A stretch of 64,000 nt of DNA from JAGLWP01 sp964406515 (lineage in GTDB: Archaea; Nanobdellota; Nanobdellia; Pacearchaeales; GW2011-AR1). Positions 23,464 through 33,231 of the stretch are shown piece after piece. Both the position numbers and the translations under genes were made by a program. The DNA is taken from the NCBI GenBank assembly GCA_964406515.1, contig CAYORV010000001.1:1-64000 (forward strand), written 5' to 3'. How positions within the stretch are numbered: the first letter of the stretch is position 1; each line of letters begins with the position of its first letter. The notes beneath the pieces were generated by a model. That model made no database searches. It was not told the origin of the DNA and worked only from the letters and a program-made list of their open reading frames with translations.

Positions 23464-26307
23464 ATGGAAGAAAAAATAAATGAGGACATTAGTGAAGAGA
23501 TTCAGAAAACAACTCCTGAACCAGTAAAGGTTGTTACAGAAGATATTGCAGAAAAAGAAGAAATGATTGCAAAAAGGGTTGTGAAAGCTCCTGTTTCAAG
23601 AGATGATTTAGAAGTAAGAAAAGAAAAAATAATTGATTTTTTGAAAAAAAAGAAAGATTGGATTTATTATGCCATTCTCTCATTTATTGTTTTCATTAAT
23701 GTTTATATAAGAACAAGAAATATTCCTAAATTAAAAGATATAACTACTGGAACATGGACATTGGGTCCTGATTTAGATCCTTTCCTTTTCTTGCGTTGGG
23801 CAAAATATATTGTGGAGCATGGCAAACTTTTCCTTATTGATGCTATGCGTTCTGTGCCTCTTGCTGAAATTTGTTCTGGAAAAACCTGTAATCCAGTAAG
23901 TACTGCAATGGAAATGAAATTACTTCCTTATATGATTGTGGGAGTCCATAAATTTTTGAGCATTTTTTCTAATAATGTTACTATCACTTATTCTGCAGTT
24001 TTATTCCCTGTAGTTATGTCTATTTTAACAGCAATTGCATTTTTTCTTTTTGCAAGAAAAATATTCTATAAAGAAAATAAGAAAATAAGAAATATAATTG
24101 CATTAATTGCTACTGCGTTTTTTGTTCTTGTGCCATCCTTATTACCAAGAACAATTGCGGGAATTCCAGAAAAAGAATCTGTTGGTTTCTTTTTTATGTT
24201 CATGGCATTTTACTTTATTTTAGAAGCTTTTACTTCAAAAAAGTTTAAGAAAGGTTTAATTTTTGGGGTTTTGGCAGGAGTTATGACTGCCTTAATGGCC
24301 CTAACTTGGGGAGGGGTAATCTTTGTTTTCTTCACAATTGCTGCTACATTTTTATTAGCTTTTATTTTTAGTAAGATAGAATGGAAAGAATTCTTTATTT
24401 ATTCTTCCTGGCTTTTTACCTCATTCATAATCATGCTTTTATTTTCTGGGAAGTATAATCTCAAAAATGTGATTATGTCTACATCTACGGGGATGGCTCT
24501 TGGAATATTTGCTCTTATTGGAATGAGTTTATTTCTCATGAAAAATAAAAAAATTAAAAAATTAAGAGAGAAAACAAAACTCCCAAAGGAAATATTTGCT
24601 CTTTTAGTTTCTTTTTTTGTTTTGTTTATTATTATTTTAGTTATACTTGGACCAAATTTTTTCATTGAAAAGATAAATGATGTTCGAAGTTCTCTTGTTA
24701 ATCCAATAACAGATAGATTTGGATTGACTGTAGCAGAAAATAAACAACCTTATTTTGCAAATGATTGGAGGAATAGTTTTGGTCCAATTGTATTGAATAT
24801 CCCTTTGTTCTTTTGGTTATTCTTTATTGGGTCTGTTATGCTATTTGGCCACTTAATACAAAAATTAAAAAAGAGAGAACGAATAATTTTAATTTTTAGT
24901 TATTTTATTTTCCTTATCTGCTTAATATTTAGCAGGTATTCTCCTAGTAGCATCTTAAATGGAGTAAGTTCTTTGAGTTTGATAGTTTATTTTGGGGGAT
25001 GGATTTTTTTCTTAGGAACTTTTGGATATTTTTATTATCAAAATTATAAAAATGGAGACCTCCACTTATTCAAGGAATTTAATTTCGCATATATTTTATA
25101 TTTTATTATCTTAACATTAGGAATTATTGGAGCAAGGGGAGGAATAAGGTTAATTATGGCTTTGGGGGCTGTTAGTCCTATTGCTGTGGCTTTTTTATTC
25201 TTTAAAATTCCAAAAGACTATTTAAAAGAGAAGGAAGATTTAAAGAAATTTTTTATTGGGGTAATCGCAATATTAATTATTATTGCTTCTCTTTTCACTC
25301 TGTTAACTTATTATCGGCAAGATGTATCTGTCGCGACAAATATGGCTCCTGGCCCATATCAATGGCAATGGCAAGAAGCAATGTCATGGGTTAGAGAAAA
25401 TACACCTACAAATGCTGTGTTTGCTCATTGGTGGGATTATGGTTATTGGTTACAATCTATTGGTGAGAGAGCCACTGTTTTAGATGGGGGGAATGCTGTT
25501 GGGTATTGGAATCATCTTATGGGGAGACATGTTTTAACAGGGCCTGACGAAAGAACTGCTTTAGAATTTCTCTATGCTCATAATACTACACACCTGTTAA
25601 TAGATTCTACAGAGATAGGGAAATATAGTGCATACTCAAGTATTGGATCTGATAAAGATTATGATAGATTTTCATGGATTCCATCATTTTCTATGGATGA
25701 AACAAATACTCAAGAAACTAGCGATATGATTGCTTATATGTATCAAGGAGGAACTTCTACTGATGAAGATATAATTTGGGAGGATGAAGGGCAAGAAATC
25801 TTGTTTCCTCAAGGAAGTTCAGGCATAGGTGCAATTATTATTAAAAAATCAGGAGAAGAATTACTTCAACCAACTGCAATTTTCGTTTACAATGGAAAAC
25901 AATATAATATCCCATTAAGATTTGTTTATTATAATGGGGATGTGTTTGATTTTAAGTCTGGTTTGCATGCAGGAGTATTCTTATATCCCAAATTAAAAGA
26001 AGTTTCTGGAAGTGTGAGTATGAATCCAATGGGGGCAGCATTTTATTTGAGTAGAAGGACAATTGATTCAAGATTAGTTAGAATGTATTTATTTGGAGAA
26101 GAATCAGAAAATTTTATTTTGACACATACTCAACCGAATCCATTTATTGTTAATCTACAACAACAAGGGATAAATATTGGAGACTTTGTGGAATTTCAAG
26201 GATTTCAAGGACCAATTAAGATTTGGGAAATTAATTATCCAGCAGATATCCAATTAAACAAAGATTATTTAGACATAACATATCCTATTGAACTTAGGAC
26301 GGGTTGA
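23464..26307 (+). CDS. aglB: Oligosaccharyltransferase AglB (STT3 family)
   Basis: AglB transfers the lipid-linked glycan to Asn in N-X-S/T sequons on the outer face of the membrane. The 947-residue protein has a cytosolic N-terminus of about 65 residues, then multiple membrane helices. The first external loop carries the DxD-type motif in TLGPDLDPFLFLRW, and the large C-terminal domain begins around residue 620 and contains WWDYGYW at about residue 656, the conserved WWDYG acceptor-binding motif. The GT-C fold, length and motifs are standard. The next gene, the GlcNAc-1-phosphate transferase, begins 12 bases later, forming an N-glycosylation pair. Confidence 0.96.
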   Translation: MEEKINEDISEEIQKTTPEPVKVVTEDIAEKEEMIAKRVVKAPVSRDDLEVRKEKIIDFLKKKKDWIYYAILSFIVFINVYIRTRNIPKLKDITTGTWTLGPDLDPFLFLRWAKYIVEHGKLFLIDAMRSVPLAEICSGKTCNPVSTAMEMKLLPYMIVGVHKFLSIFSNNVTITYSAVLFPVVMSILTAIAFFLFARKIFYKENKKIRNIIALIATAFFVLVPSLLPRTIAGIPEKESVGFFFMFMAFYFILEAFTSKKFKKGLIFGVLAGVMTALMALTWGGVIFVFFTIAATFLLAFIFSKIEWKEFFIYSSWLFTSFIIMLLFSGKYNLKNVIMSTSTGMALGIFALIGMSLFLMKNKKIKKLREKTKLPKEIFALLVSFFVLFIIILVILGPNFFIEKINDVRSSLVNPITDRFGLTVAENKQPYFANDWRNSFGPIVLNIPLFFWLFFIGSVMLFGHLIQKLKKRERIILIFSYFIFLICLIFSRYSPSSILNGVSSLSLIVYFGGWIFFLGTFGYFYYQNYKNGDLHLFKEFNFAYILYFIILTLGIIGARGGIRLIMALGAVSPIAVAFLFFKIPKDYLKEKEDLKKFFIGVIAILIIIASLFTLLTYYRQDVSVATNMAPGPYQWQWQEAMSWVRENTPTNAVFAHWWDYGYWLQSIGERATVLDGGNAVGYWNHLMGRHVLTGPDERTALEFLYAHNTTHLLIDSTEIGKYSAYSSIGSDKDYDRFSWIPSFSMDETNTQETSDMIAYMYQGGTSTDEDIIWEDEGQEILFPQGSSGIGAIIIKKSGEELLQPTAIFVYNGKQYNIPLRFVYYNGDVFDFKSGLHAGVFLYPKLKEVSGSVSMNPMGAAFYLSRRTIDSRLVRMYLFGEESENFILTHTQPNPFIVNLQQQGINIGDFVEFQGFQGPIKIWEINYPADIQLNKDYLDITYPIELRTG

Positions 26308-26319
26308 GGTACAAATAAA

Positions 26320-27321
26320 ATGAATGTTATTTTGTTATTACCATTATTATTAAGTTTTTTTACAGTATTGTTTTTAACACCAATCTGGATTAGAAAGGCA
26401 AGGGAGAATGGAATTGTCTGGGAAGATATGAATAAACCAGGGCATCCTAAAAATGTTGCTGGGTCTGGAGGAGTTAGTGTTTTTTTAGGATTTATTCTCG
26501 GTGTTTTGAGTTATATTGCGATTAAAACTTTTTATTTTAAATCAACAGACAATCTTATTGAGATTTTTGCTTCGTTGAGTATTGTTCTAGTAATTGCATT
26601 TATTGGTTTTATGGATGATCTTCTTGGTTGGAAAAAAGGCGGGTTATCAATGAAGTCAAGATTGATTCTCTTGGCTTTTGCTTCAATACCCTTAATAGTT
26701 ATAAATGCTGGAGAATCGAGTGTGATGGGAATTAGCTTTGGATTGTTTTATCCTTTGGTTTTAATTCCTTTAGGAGTTATCGGAGTTTCTGCAACATTTA
26801 ATTTCCTCGCAGGCTATAATGGATTAGAAACTAGTCAGGGAATTATACTTTTGTCTGCAATTTCTGTTATAACTTTTTTACTGGGAAACAAATGGCTGAG
26901 TGTTATTGCTTTGTGCATGGTTATGGCATTAATTGCTTTTTATTTATTCAATAAATATCCTGCAAAAGTTTTTCCTGGAGACATAATGACTTATTCTGTT
27001 GGAGCTTTAATAGTGGCAATTGCTATTTTAGGAAATATTGAAATGATTGCCTTGTTCTTTTTCATACCTTATATTATTGAAACTGGTTTGAAATTAAGGG
27101 GAAAATTAAAGAAGCAAAGTTTTGCAAAAGTAAATGAAGATGGAAGCTTGGAAATACCCTATGAAAAAATTTATGGTTTAGAACACTTGGCTATTTCTAT
27201 TCTCAAAAAGATAAAACCTAATAAGAAAGTTTATGAAAGAGATGTTGTTTATTTGATAAATTTATTTCAAATATTTGTTATAATCTTGGGATTTGTTATA
27301 TTCAGAAATAGGTTGTTCTAG
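26320..27321 (+). CDS. aglH: UDP-GlcNAc:polyprenyl-phosphate GlcNAc-1-P transferase (AglH/Alg7 type)
   Basis: It is predicted to start lipid-linked glycan assembly by attaching a sugar phosphate (usually GlcNAc-1-P) to dolichyl phosphate. The 333-residue polytopic protein has the MraY/WecA family signatures: MNKPGHPKNVAGSGGVSVFLG, FIGFMDDLLGW (catalytic DD) and AGYNGLETSQG, with PAKVFPGDIMTYSVGA near the end. It lies directly after aglB, probably in the same transcript. The sugar specificity cannot be read from sequence. Confidence 0.92.
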   Translation: MNVILLLPLLLSFFTVLFLTPIWIRKARENGIVWEDMNKPGHPKNVAGSGGVSVFLGFILGVLSYIAIKTFYFKSTDNLIEIFASLSIVLVIAFIGFMDDLLGWKKGGLSMKSRLILLAFASIPLIVINAGESSVMGISFGLFYPLVLIPLGVIGVSATFNFLAGYNGLETSQGIILLSAISVITFLLGNKWLSVIALCMVMALIAFYLFNKYPAKVFPGDIMTYSVGALIVAIAILGNIEMIALFFFIPYIIETGLKLRGKLKKQSFAKVNEDGSLEIPYEKIYGLEHLAISILKKIKPNKKVYERDVVYLINLFQIFVIILGFVIFRNRLF

Positions 27322-27330
27322 AAAACAAAA

Positions 27331-27338
27331 ATTTATAA
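27331..27338 (+). promoter_or_regulatory. TATA box of the 27360 radical SAM gene
   Basis: ATTTATAA is centred about 25 bases before the ATG, consistent with a leaderless transcript. Confidence 0.5.
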
Positions 27339-27359
27339 TCACTATCCCTTAGGATTATT

Positions 27360-28820
27360 ATGAAAATCCTTATTGGTTATCCTCCAACAGAGTCTAAAAG
27401 AGGCATAGCCTTGTTGAGTCAAAATCGACAGTTTCAATGGTTTTCTAATCCGAGTTATTTGTTTCCTGTGATTCTTGGAAGTGCAGCAACTTTTTTGAAG
27501 AAATTAGGACATGAAATAATTTGGATTGATGCGATTGCGGAAAAAATTTCTTGGGAAAATTTTATAAATAAAATTAGAAAAGAAGAACCAGATTTGTTTG
27601 CATTTGAAACCAAGACTCCTGTTGTGAAACAACATTGGAAAACTATGGATAAATTGAAGAAAGAATTTCCTGATATGAAAATTGTAATAATGGGCGACCA
27701 TGTGACTTCTTTTCCTGAAGAAACAATGAAGAATTCTAATGTTGATTTTGTTTTATGTGGTGGAGATTTTGATTTTGCCCTCGCTGATTTATGTAATTGG
27801 ATTTCTGGAAAATTGAAGAAGATGCCGAATGGGATTTATTATAGAAAAAATAAAAAGATTATTAATTCGGGACAATTTCAATTGAAACACAATTTGGATG
27901 ATGTCCCTTTTATTGATAGAAGGTTGACAAAATGGTGGCTTTATCAAAAAGAATATAATATTAGTAGGAAACCTTATTTTTACATTATGTCTGGGAGAGA
28001 TTGTTGGTGGGGACGGTGCAAGTTTTGTTCGTGGCCGCGGATGTATCCGAAATTTAGGGTTAGAAGTGTAGAGAATGTATTGGACGAGATAGGAATTTTG
28101 ATTGAAAAATATGGTGCAAAAGAAATTTTTGATGATTCTGGAACATTGATGGTTGGAGAATGGTTAAAAGAATTGTGTAAGGGATTAATAGAAAGAGGAT
28201 ATAATAAAAAAATAACATATTCGTGTAATATGAGGTTTGGTGCCTTAAAACAAGAAGATTATAATCTTATGAAACGAGCAGGATTTAGACTTTTAAAGTT
28301 TGGATTGGAATCTGCTAATCAAGAGACACTTGATAAGTTAGATAAGGGAGTAAAGGTGGGGGACATAATTGAAGGGTGTAAAATGGCTAAGAGAGCTGGC
28401 CTTGCAGTTCATTTGACGATGATTGTAGGTTATCCCTGGGAAACAAAAGAAGATGCTATGAGAACATTTAGATTGGCTAAAAAGCTCATGCAGTCTGGGA
28501 AAGCAGACTTGTTACAATCTACTATGTTAATTCCTTATCCTGGAACAAAATTATGGGAAGATGCAAAAAAAGATAGGCAATTTTTATTTCCTCCAGAAGA
28601 TTATGAGAGATATGACATGAGAGAGCCTGTGCTCAAGGTTAAAGATTCTTCTGCAGAAGAAATAGCAGCTATTTGTGGTAAGATTTATACGATTTTCTTA
28701 ACTCCAAAATATGTTTTAGCAAGATTTATTAGTATGAAAAGTTTTGATGATGTAATGTTAAACTTACGAGGCGTTAAAGCAGTGTTTGGTCATTTAAAGG
28801 ACTTTTGGAGGAAAGAATGA
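27360..28820 (+). CDS. B12-binding-type radical SAM protein (1)
   Basis: The 486-residue protein has an N-terminal Rossmann-like B12-binding domain (residues about 1-150, with IVIMGDHVTSFPEE and VDFVLCGGDFDFAL), then a radical SAM barrel. The cluster-binding cysteines are Cys215, Cys220 and Cys223 (RDCWWGRCKFCSW), a CX4CX2C spacing instead of CX3CX2C. Later motifs are FDDSGTLMVGEW, LKFGLESANQETLDKL and MIVGYPWETKEDAMRTF. Family members methylate unreactive carbons or couple carbons in lipids and natural products; the substrate here is unknown. It overlaps a GNAT acetyltransferase gene by 4 bases. Confidence 0.85.
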   Translation: MKILIGYPPTESKRGIALLSQNRQFQWFSNPSYLFPVILGSAATFLKKLGHEIIWIDAIAEKISWENFINKIRKEEPDLFAFETKTPVVKQHWKTMDKLKKEFPDMKIVIMGDHVTSFPEETMKNSNVDFVLCGGDFDFALADLCNWISGKLKKMPNGIYYRKNKKIINSGQFQLKHNLDDVPFIDRRLTKWWLYQKEYNISRKPYFYIMSGRDCWWGRCKFCSWPRMYPKFRVRSVENVLDEIGILIEKYGAKEIFDDSGTLMVGEWLKELCKGLIERGYNKKITYSCNMRFGALKQEDYNLMKRAGFRLLKFGLESANQETLDKLDKGVKVGDIIEGCKMAKRAGLAVHLTMIVGYPWETKEDAMRTFRLAKKLMQSGKADLLQSTMLIPYPGTKLWEDAKKDRQFLFPPEDYERYDMREPVLKVKDSSAEEIAAICGKIYTIFLTPKYVLARFISMKSFDDVMLNLRGVKAVFGHLKDFWRKE

Positions 28821-29284
28821 AAATAGAAAAAGCAACGGTAAAGGATGTTCCTAATTTGTTGAAATACTTGGAAGTGAATGAAAAAGTTACTCATTTAGAT
28901 TTTTTTAGAAAAAGAATAAAATATTATATTGGCAATAGTTTCATCTTGTTAGCCAAAGAATCAAAAAATATAGTTGGGCATTTATTTTTTCAAGTGAAAG
29001 AGAACATCAACTTAGGAGTGGGAGAAATTGAGACTGTGAATATTAATGAAAATTACAGAAGAAGAGGCATTGGAACCAAATTAGTAAAACAATCAATAGA
29101 ATCTGGAGAAGAATATTTTAAAAATAATGGAATTGAATTAAGATGCATCTATTTAATGACGCGCTCAAACAATATCGCTGCCATAAAAATGTATGAAAAA
29201 GCTGGTTTCAAAAAGAAAAATACGATTGGTAAAATTTATAGAGATGATCAACCAGAAGAATTAATTATGGAAAGATTTTTCTAG
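28817..29284 (+). CDS. GNAT-family N-acetyltransferase
   Basis: The 155-residue protein has the acetyl-CoA-binding motif NENYRRRGIGTKLVKQSIESG (region residues about 78-98) and the C-terminal NNIAAIKMYEKAGFKKKNT. The ATG at 28817 overlaps the radical SAM stop as ATGA and has GGAGG upstream; a TTG at 28805 is less likely. Co-translation with the radical SAM gene suggests both act on one small molecule or glycan. It converges on the PHP gene with a 2-base gap. Confidence 0.85.
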   Translation: MKIEKATVKDVPNLLKYLEVNEKVTHLDFFRKRIKYYIGNSFILLAKESKNIVGHLFFQVKENINLGVGEIETVNINENYRRRGIGTKLVKQSIESGEEYFKNNGIELRCIYLMTRSNNIAAIKMYEKAGFKKKNTIGKIYRDDQPEELIMERFF

Positions 29285-29286
29285 AA

Positions 29287-30216
29287 TTATTCTGAATCAA
29301 ACAAATCTTCTGGATAATATTTCTTAAGATATTTTTCTCTTAATCCAAGTTTTTTGTCTTTGATTGTTAAAATCCCAGCAGCATATCTCATAAAACTAAA
29401 AACATTCAGATAACCTTTATGAGTTTCAAAATCTTTGGCTTTAATTAATTCATTTAAATCTTGAACAATTGTTTCTCCATTATTCATCCTTATCTTATCA
29501 TATGGAAATTCTGTATAAGCTGTTCCAATATGGGTTATTCCATCTGAATCATCATTAGCAATCATAGGTATGCTCTGTTCTTCGGCAACTTCAGCTAGTC
29601 TTTCATTATGACTTCTTGCAAATCCTTTAAATTTCTCGACAGGAAGCAAAGAAAGATAATTCGGTACTGCTATTTTGCCATTATGTTCTACTGCTTGAAT
29701 ATATCCTTGATTATACAATTCAATTAATTCTTCTTCGCTCATTGCACCATGGTGCCCTTCTGCAAATGGGTGTTCTGCAATTCCTAAGAACCCTTTGTCT
29801 TTTAAGATACTTGAAGTTTCAGAAAATGTCAAACCATTGGGAATTTCATTTGAACCAAAAGTCAATAATTCATATTCTCTTTCACCATCTTTTACATCTA
29901 TGCTTTGTCCATTTAGAAAAGTAACTCGTTTGTTTTTTCTTTCAACAACAAAAGCATTATCTCCTAATTTGCCCATTCGATATTTGTCAGGTAATTCTCT
30001 CGCATAATTAAAAATACGATTAAATCTGCTTTTCCCTTCTCCTTGAAACTCTGGAGGAAAGTCATTAGTAATTGCATATATTTCTAGTCCTTTTCTAATG
30101 CATTTATCTGCAACAACTTGTGCTAAATTTTTATGCTCTATTCCAAATTGAAGTTTCCACCAATGGTCAAAACCTGCAAGTAAATGTGAGTGTAGATTTG
30201 CTTTCATTTTAGGCAT
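29287..30216 (-). CDS. PHP-domain-like phosphoesterase (1)
   Basis: The 309-residue protein shows metal-ligand motifs of the PHP fold: NLHSH near the N-terminus, LGIAEHPFAEGHHG in the middle, RSHNE and MIANDDSDGITHIG toward the C-terminus. The family hydrolyses phosphoesters (histidinol phosphate, nucleotides, sugar phosphates). The C-terminal 40 residues are basic. The substrate is unknown. It appears to be transcribed with the upstream minus-strand deacetylase and radical SAM genes (22-base gap). ATGs at 30216 and 30207 are both possible. Confidence 0.75.
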   Translation of the reverse strand: MPKMKANLHSHLLAGFDHWWKLQFGIEHKNLAQVVADKCIRKGLEIYAITNDFPPEFQGEGKSRFNRIFNYARELPDKYRMGKLGDNAFVVERKNKRVTFLNGQSIDVKDGEREYELLTFGSNEIPNGLTFSETSSILKDKGFLGIAEHPFAEGHHGAMSEEELIELYNQGYIQAVEHNGKIAVPNYLSLLPVEKFKGFARSHNERLAEVAEEQSIPMIANDDSDGITHIGTAYTEFPYDKIRMNNGETIVQDLNELIKAKDFETHKGYLNVFSFMRYAAGILTIKDKKLGLREKYLKKYYPEDLFDSE

Positions 30217-30238
30217 CCTTCTATCTTAATCTTTGGGT

Positions 30239-31024
30239 TTATAAGAATTTATGTTCTAAAAGATAATCCTGAATTGTAGAAAACTCATAACCACTTCTTA
30301 TACAAAAAATAATGTATTCTTCTAACATTTTCAATAAATCTTGTCCACTTTTCTTTTTTATGTAAGTGGGAATATTAAATTGAGACAGGTCTGCAAATTC
30401 CCATGGATGAAATATCAACATTGTATAATCATTAGAAAGAAAATTAATTTTAGTAAACGCCTTAGAATAAAATAATGGGAAATTTTTGAATGCTAACCAA
30501 AATATTGGAAACCTTATTATGGGGAGGACAGATAATGGGATTTCTATAATCTCATTAATTTTGTGGGCTTTTCTTTTTTTAAATAAATTCATATATCTTC
30601 CTGGAATAACTGTCGGATGCACTGACGAATCGTATGAAAAACCCAATCCTGACAACAAATAAATATCTTGTATCTCAAATCTTGGAGCGCGAAATCCTTT
30701 TACTTTCTTGCCAATTATTTTTTCAATTTCTGCTTTAGCAATTTGGATTTTGGATATATCTTTTATATAGGAATCAGAATGCTCATAACCATGACAAGCT
30801 ATTTCATGTTTTTGTGATATTTCCTTTATCAAGGAAGGATGTTTTTTTGCAAATTTCGCTGTAGTGAAAAAAGTCGCTCGAATATTGTATTTATCCAAAA
30901 GAGAAAGAAGATCTATTAAACCTTGCTTAGGAATTTCAAATATCTGCTCTTGAGTAATTGATTGCCCAAATTCTAAAGGAAGATCAAATTCCTCGACGTC
31001 AAAAGTGAGAAGGATGTTATTCAC
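30239..31024 (-). CDS. Polysaccharide deacetylase (NodB-homology, CE4)
   Basis: CE4 enzymes remove N- or O-acetyl groups from sugars. The 261-residue protein has LLTFDVEEFD (motif 1, aspartates), CHGYEHSDS (motif 2, metal-binding His-x3-His), GFRAPRFE (motif 3) and MLIFHPWEF (motif 5 region with His). No signal peptide is seen, so it probably acts in the cytoplasm on a glycan precursor. Its start overlaps the upstream radical SAM gene by 4 bases. Confidence 0.88.
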   Translation of the reverse strand: MNNILLTFDVEEFDLPLEFGQSITQEQIFEIPKQGLIDLLSLLDKYNIRATFFTTAKFAKKHPSLIKEISQKHEIACHGYEHSDSYIKDISKIQIAKAEIEKIIGKKVKGFRAPRFEIQDIYLLSGLGFSYDSSVHPTVIPGRYMNLFKKRKAHKINEIIEIPLSVLPIIRFPIFWLAFKNFPLFYSKAFTKINFLSNDYTMLIFHPWEFADLSQFNIPTYIKKKSGQDLLKMLEEYIIFCIRSGYEFSTIQDYLLEHKFL

Positions 31025-32460
31025 TTTAATCTATCTAAATTATATTTATTTATGGTAAATCTAAATGCATTATCTACTTCTAAATCATATTTTGGTTTGT
31101 AGTGAAGGAAGAACTTTATTAAATCTGAAATAAAAAAAGGCCCTCTCATTTTCAGCCCTTTTAACCCGTATTTTTTCATCTGATATATCTTTATCCGGTT
31201 TACAAGTTTCTTTATTTGTTTCCTAGAAGTATATTTTGTTCTGCTCACAGGATTAGTGAACATGCTATGTGAATCTTTGAATCCTTTTTGCTCTATTAAT
31301 CCTTCTTTTTCGCACATCTCTTTTATTTCTGTTGCAGGAATTGGCATCAAAATTGGAAACAACTCATAATCTGCATTTATTTTTTTAGCCATATCAAATG
31401 TTTCTTTCATCATTTCTTCTGTTTCATAAGGAGCACCAATAATAAATTGGACCCTTAATTGCAATCCATATTTTTTTATTATCTTAACAGCATTGAATAT
31501 TTGCTCCTTGCTCATTCCCCGTTTATAGATATCATTTCTTATATGATCATTACCTGCTTCAACGCCCATCCTTACTTCATAACAGCCTGCTTCTTTCATT
31601 GCACTGATTATTTCCTCTGTAACAAGATTTGCGCGAACATTGACATTCCATTTGATCTTTTTATCAAAACCTTTTTCTTTAAACTTTTTGCAGAATTCCA
31701 TAATAAAATCTTTGTACATAATGAAAGTATCATCATAAAAAAACAAATACTTCATTCCCTTTTCATAATACTGTTTTATTCTAAGTTCTATTTCTTCCAT
31801 TACACTATCAACACTTCTGAATCGCACATATCTTCCATCTAATTTTTTCTTCAGAGCATGATTACTACAATAAGTACAATTATAGGGGCATCCACGTGAT
31901 GCCATTATAGGCAAATGATTATTATTTATGAGGAAATATTTTTTCAAATTAAAATCATCCCATTCGGGAAAAGGTAATTCATCAAGATTTTCTATAAGCT
32001 TGTTAATTTTGTTTTTAATTATTTTTTCTTCTTTTTTATACCAAATTCCATTAACATTTTTGGGATTAAGTTTTTTATCCAAAAGCTCTTTTAGTGTCAA
32101 TTCTCCTTCTCCTGTACAAACCATATCCACACATTTATTTTTGATTGTCTCTTCTTCCATCAGGATGGCATGCACCCCTCCAAAAATTATCTTGATATCA
32201 AAATTTTCCTTGATAAATGAAGCTATTTCTATTGCCTGTTTATAATTAAAACTCATGACAGAAATTCCAATTAAATCCGGCTTTTCCTGCTCCAGCTTAT
32301 TTCTCAAATATTCTTTCCAATTTTTCTTATTAAAAATTAAATCTATTATTTTCGCCTCATGTTTTGTTTTATTATTTATGAAAGATTTCAAGATAGCAAG
32401 AGACATTGTTGGCATTAATGCATATCCTTCTATGTTTGGTTCTATTAATACAAGTTTCAT
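31021..32460 (-). CDS. B12-binding-type radical SAM protein (2)
   Basis: The 479-residue protein has an N-terminal B12-binding fold (PTMSLAILKSFINN, IIFGGVHAILMEEETIKN, DMVCTGEGELTLKELL) and a radical SAM domain with the standard CX3CX2C in ASRGCPYNCTYCSNH. EAGCYEVRMGVEAGND and FIIGAPYETEEMMKETF complete the family signature. Overlaps of 4 bases on both sides (GT2 upstream, deacetylase downstream) place it in a minus-strand operon, so it probably modifies the same glycan or lipid. Confidence 0.88.
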   Translation of the reverse strand: MKLVLIEPNIEGYALMPTMSLAILKSFINNKTKHEAKIIDLIFNKKNWKEYLRNKLEQEKPDLIGISVMSFNYKQAIEIASFIKENFDIKIIFGGVHAILMEEETIKNKCVDMVCTGEGELTLKELLDKKLNPKNVNGIWYKKEEKIIKNKINKLIENLDELPFPEWDDFNLKKYFLINNNHLPIMASRGCPYNCTYCSNHALKKKLDGRYVRFRSVDSVMEEIELRIKQYYEKGMKYLFFYDDTFIMYKDFIMEFCKKFKEKGFDKKIKWNVNVRANLVTEEIISAMKEAGCYEVRMGVEAGNDHIRNDIYKRGMSKEQIFNAVKIIKKYGLQLRVQFIIGAPYETEEMMKETFDMAKKINADYELFPILMPIPATEIKEMCEKEGLIEQKGFKDSHSMFTNPVSRTKYTSRKQIKKLVNRIKIYQMKKYGLKGLKMRGPFFISDLIKFFLHYKPKYDLEVDNAFRFTINKYNLDRLK

Positions 32461-33161
32461 TTAAACCTCAACTTCAATAATCTAAAAGCCATTCCAGGCA
32501 GGTATTTAAGACTAACTGTGCTAAATTTTTCGTGTTTTAATGGCGAGACATGATACTCTGTGATTCTTGATTTGGTTCTGCATATTTTATACAAAAATTC
32601 TATATCCCAATCAAATCCAGTGCATATAAAATTTTTGTCTATGCTTTCCCAAACTTCTTTTCTAAAAAATTTTGCTCCTGCTTGAGTATCCCTAAATTTT
32701 AGACGAAAGAGCGATCTGGAAAAAATTCCTCCTCCTAATGAGATAAGTCTTCTTAACAGAGATTCTTGAAATCTTGCACTTCCCTTTAGGTATTTTGAAG
32801 CAATTACCACATCAGAAGTATCTAGTTTATCTATCATAGTTCCTACTTTTACCAAATCAAAAGGATTGTCGGCATCCAAAAATCCGATACAGTCGAAATT
32901 TGCTTTGTTAAATCCTTTTACTAAGGCATATCCTTTTCCTCTCTGGGGAATTTCTATTGTCTGTAAAGGAAATTCTTTAGATAATTCATTACAAATTTGA
33001 GCACTATTATCTGTGCAACCATTACATACTATAATCATTTCAAAATCCTTGAATTTTTCTGAGAGAATTTTATTATATTCTCTTACAGACCTTTCTATCA
33101 CCTTCGCCCCATTGTGATTTGGAATCACCAAAGATAGACCTCTCATAGAAATTTGTATCAA
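32457..33161 (-). CDS. GT2 glycosyltransferase, dolichyl-phosphate sugar synthase-like
   Basis: The 234-residue GT2 protein has SLVIPNHNGAKVIERSVREY, GCTDNSAQI, RGKGYALVKGF and the DxD-type FLDADNPFDL, then GAKFFRKEVWESI and FDWDIEFLYK. It resembles dolichyl-phosphate mannose/glucose synthases and the N-terminal half of Haloferax AglD, without membrane helices. It is the first gene of the minus-strand operon 33161-29287. The divergent neighbour encodes an AglD C-terminal-like membrane protein. The true start may be at Met6 (33146). Confidence 0.87.
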   Translation of the reverse strand: MIQISMRGLSLVIPNHNGAKVIERSVREYNKILSEKFKDFEMIIVCNGCTDNSAQICNELSKEFPLQTIEIPQRGKGYALVKGFNKANFDCIGFLDADNPFDLVKVGTMIDKLDTSDVVIASKYLKGSARFQESLLRRLISLGGGIFSRSLFRLKFRDTQAGAKFFRKEVWESIDKNFICTGFDWDIEFLYKICRTKSRITEYHVSPLKHEKFSTVSLKYLPGMAFRLLKLRFK

Positions 33162-33231
33162 AAAAGGCTATATAAAAATAATTGCGATAGAATGTTAGAA
33201 AGGTTTTTATGTGTTGGTTCTTAGTAATTCT

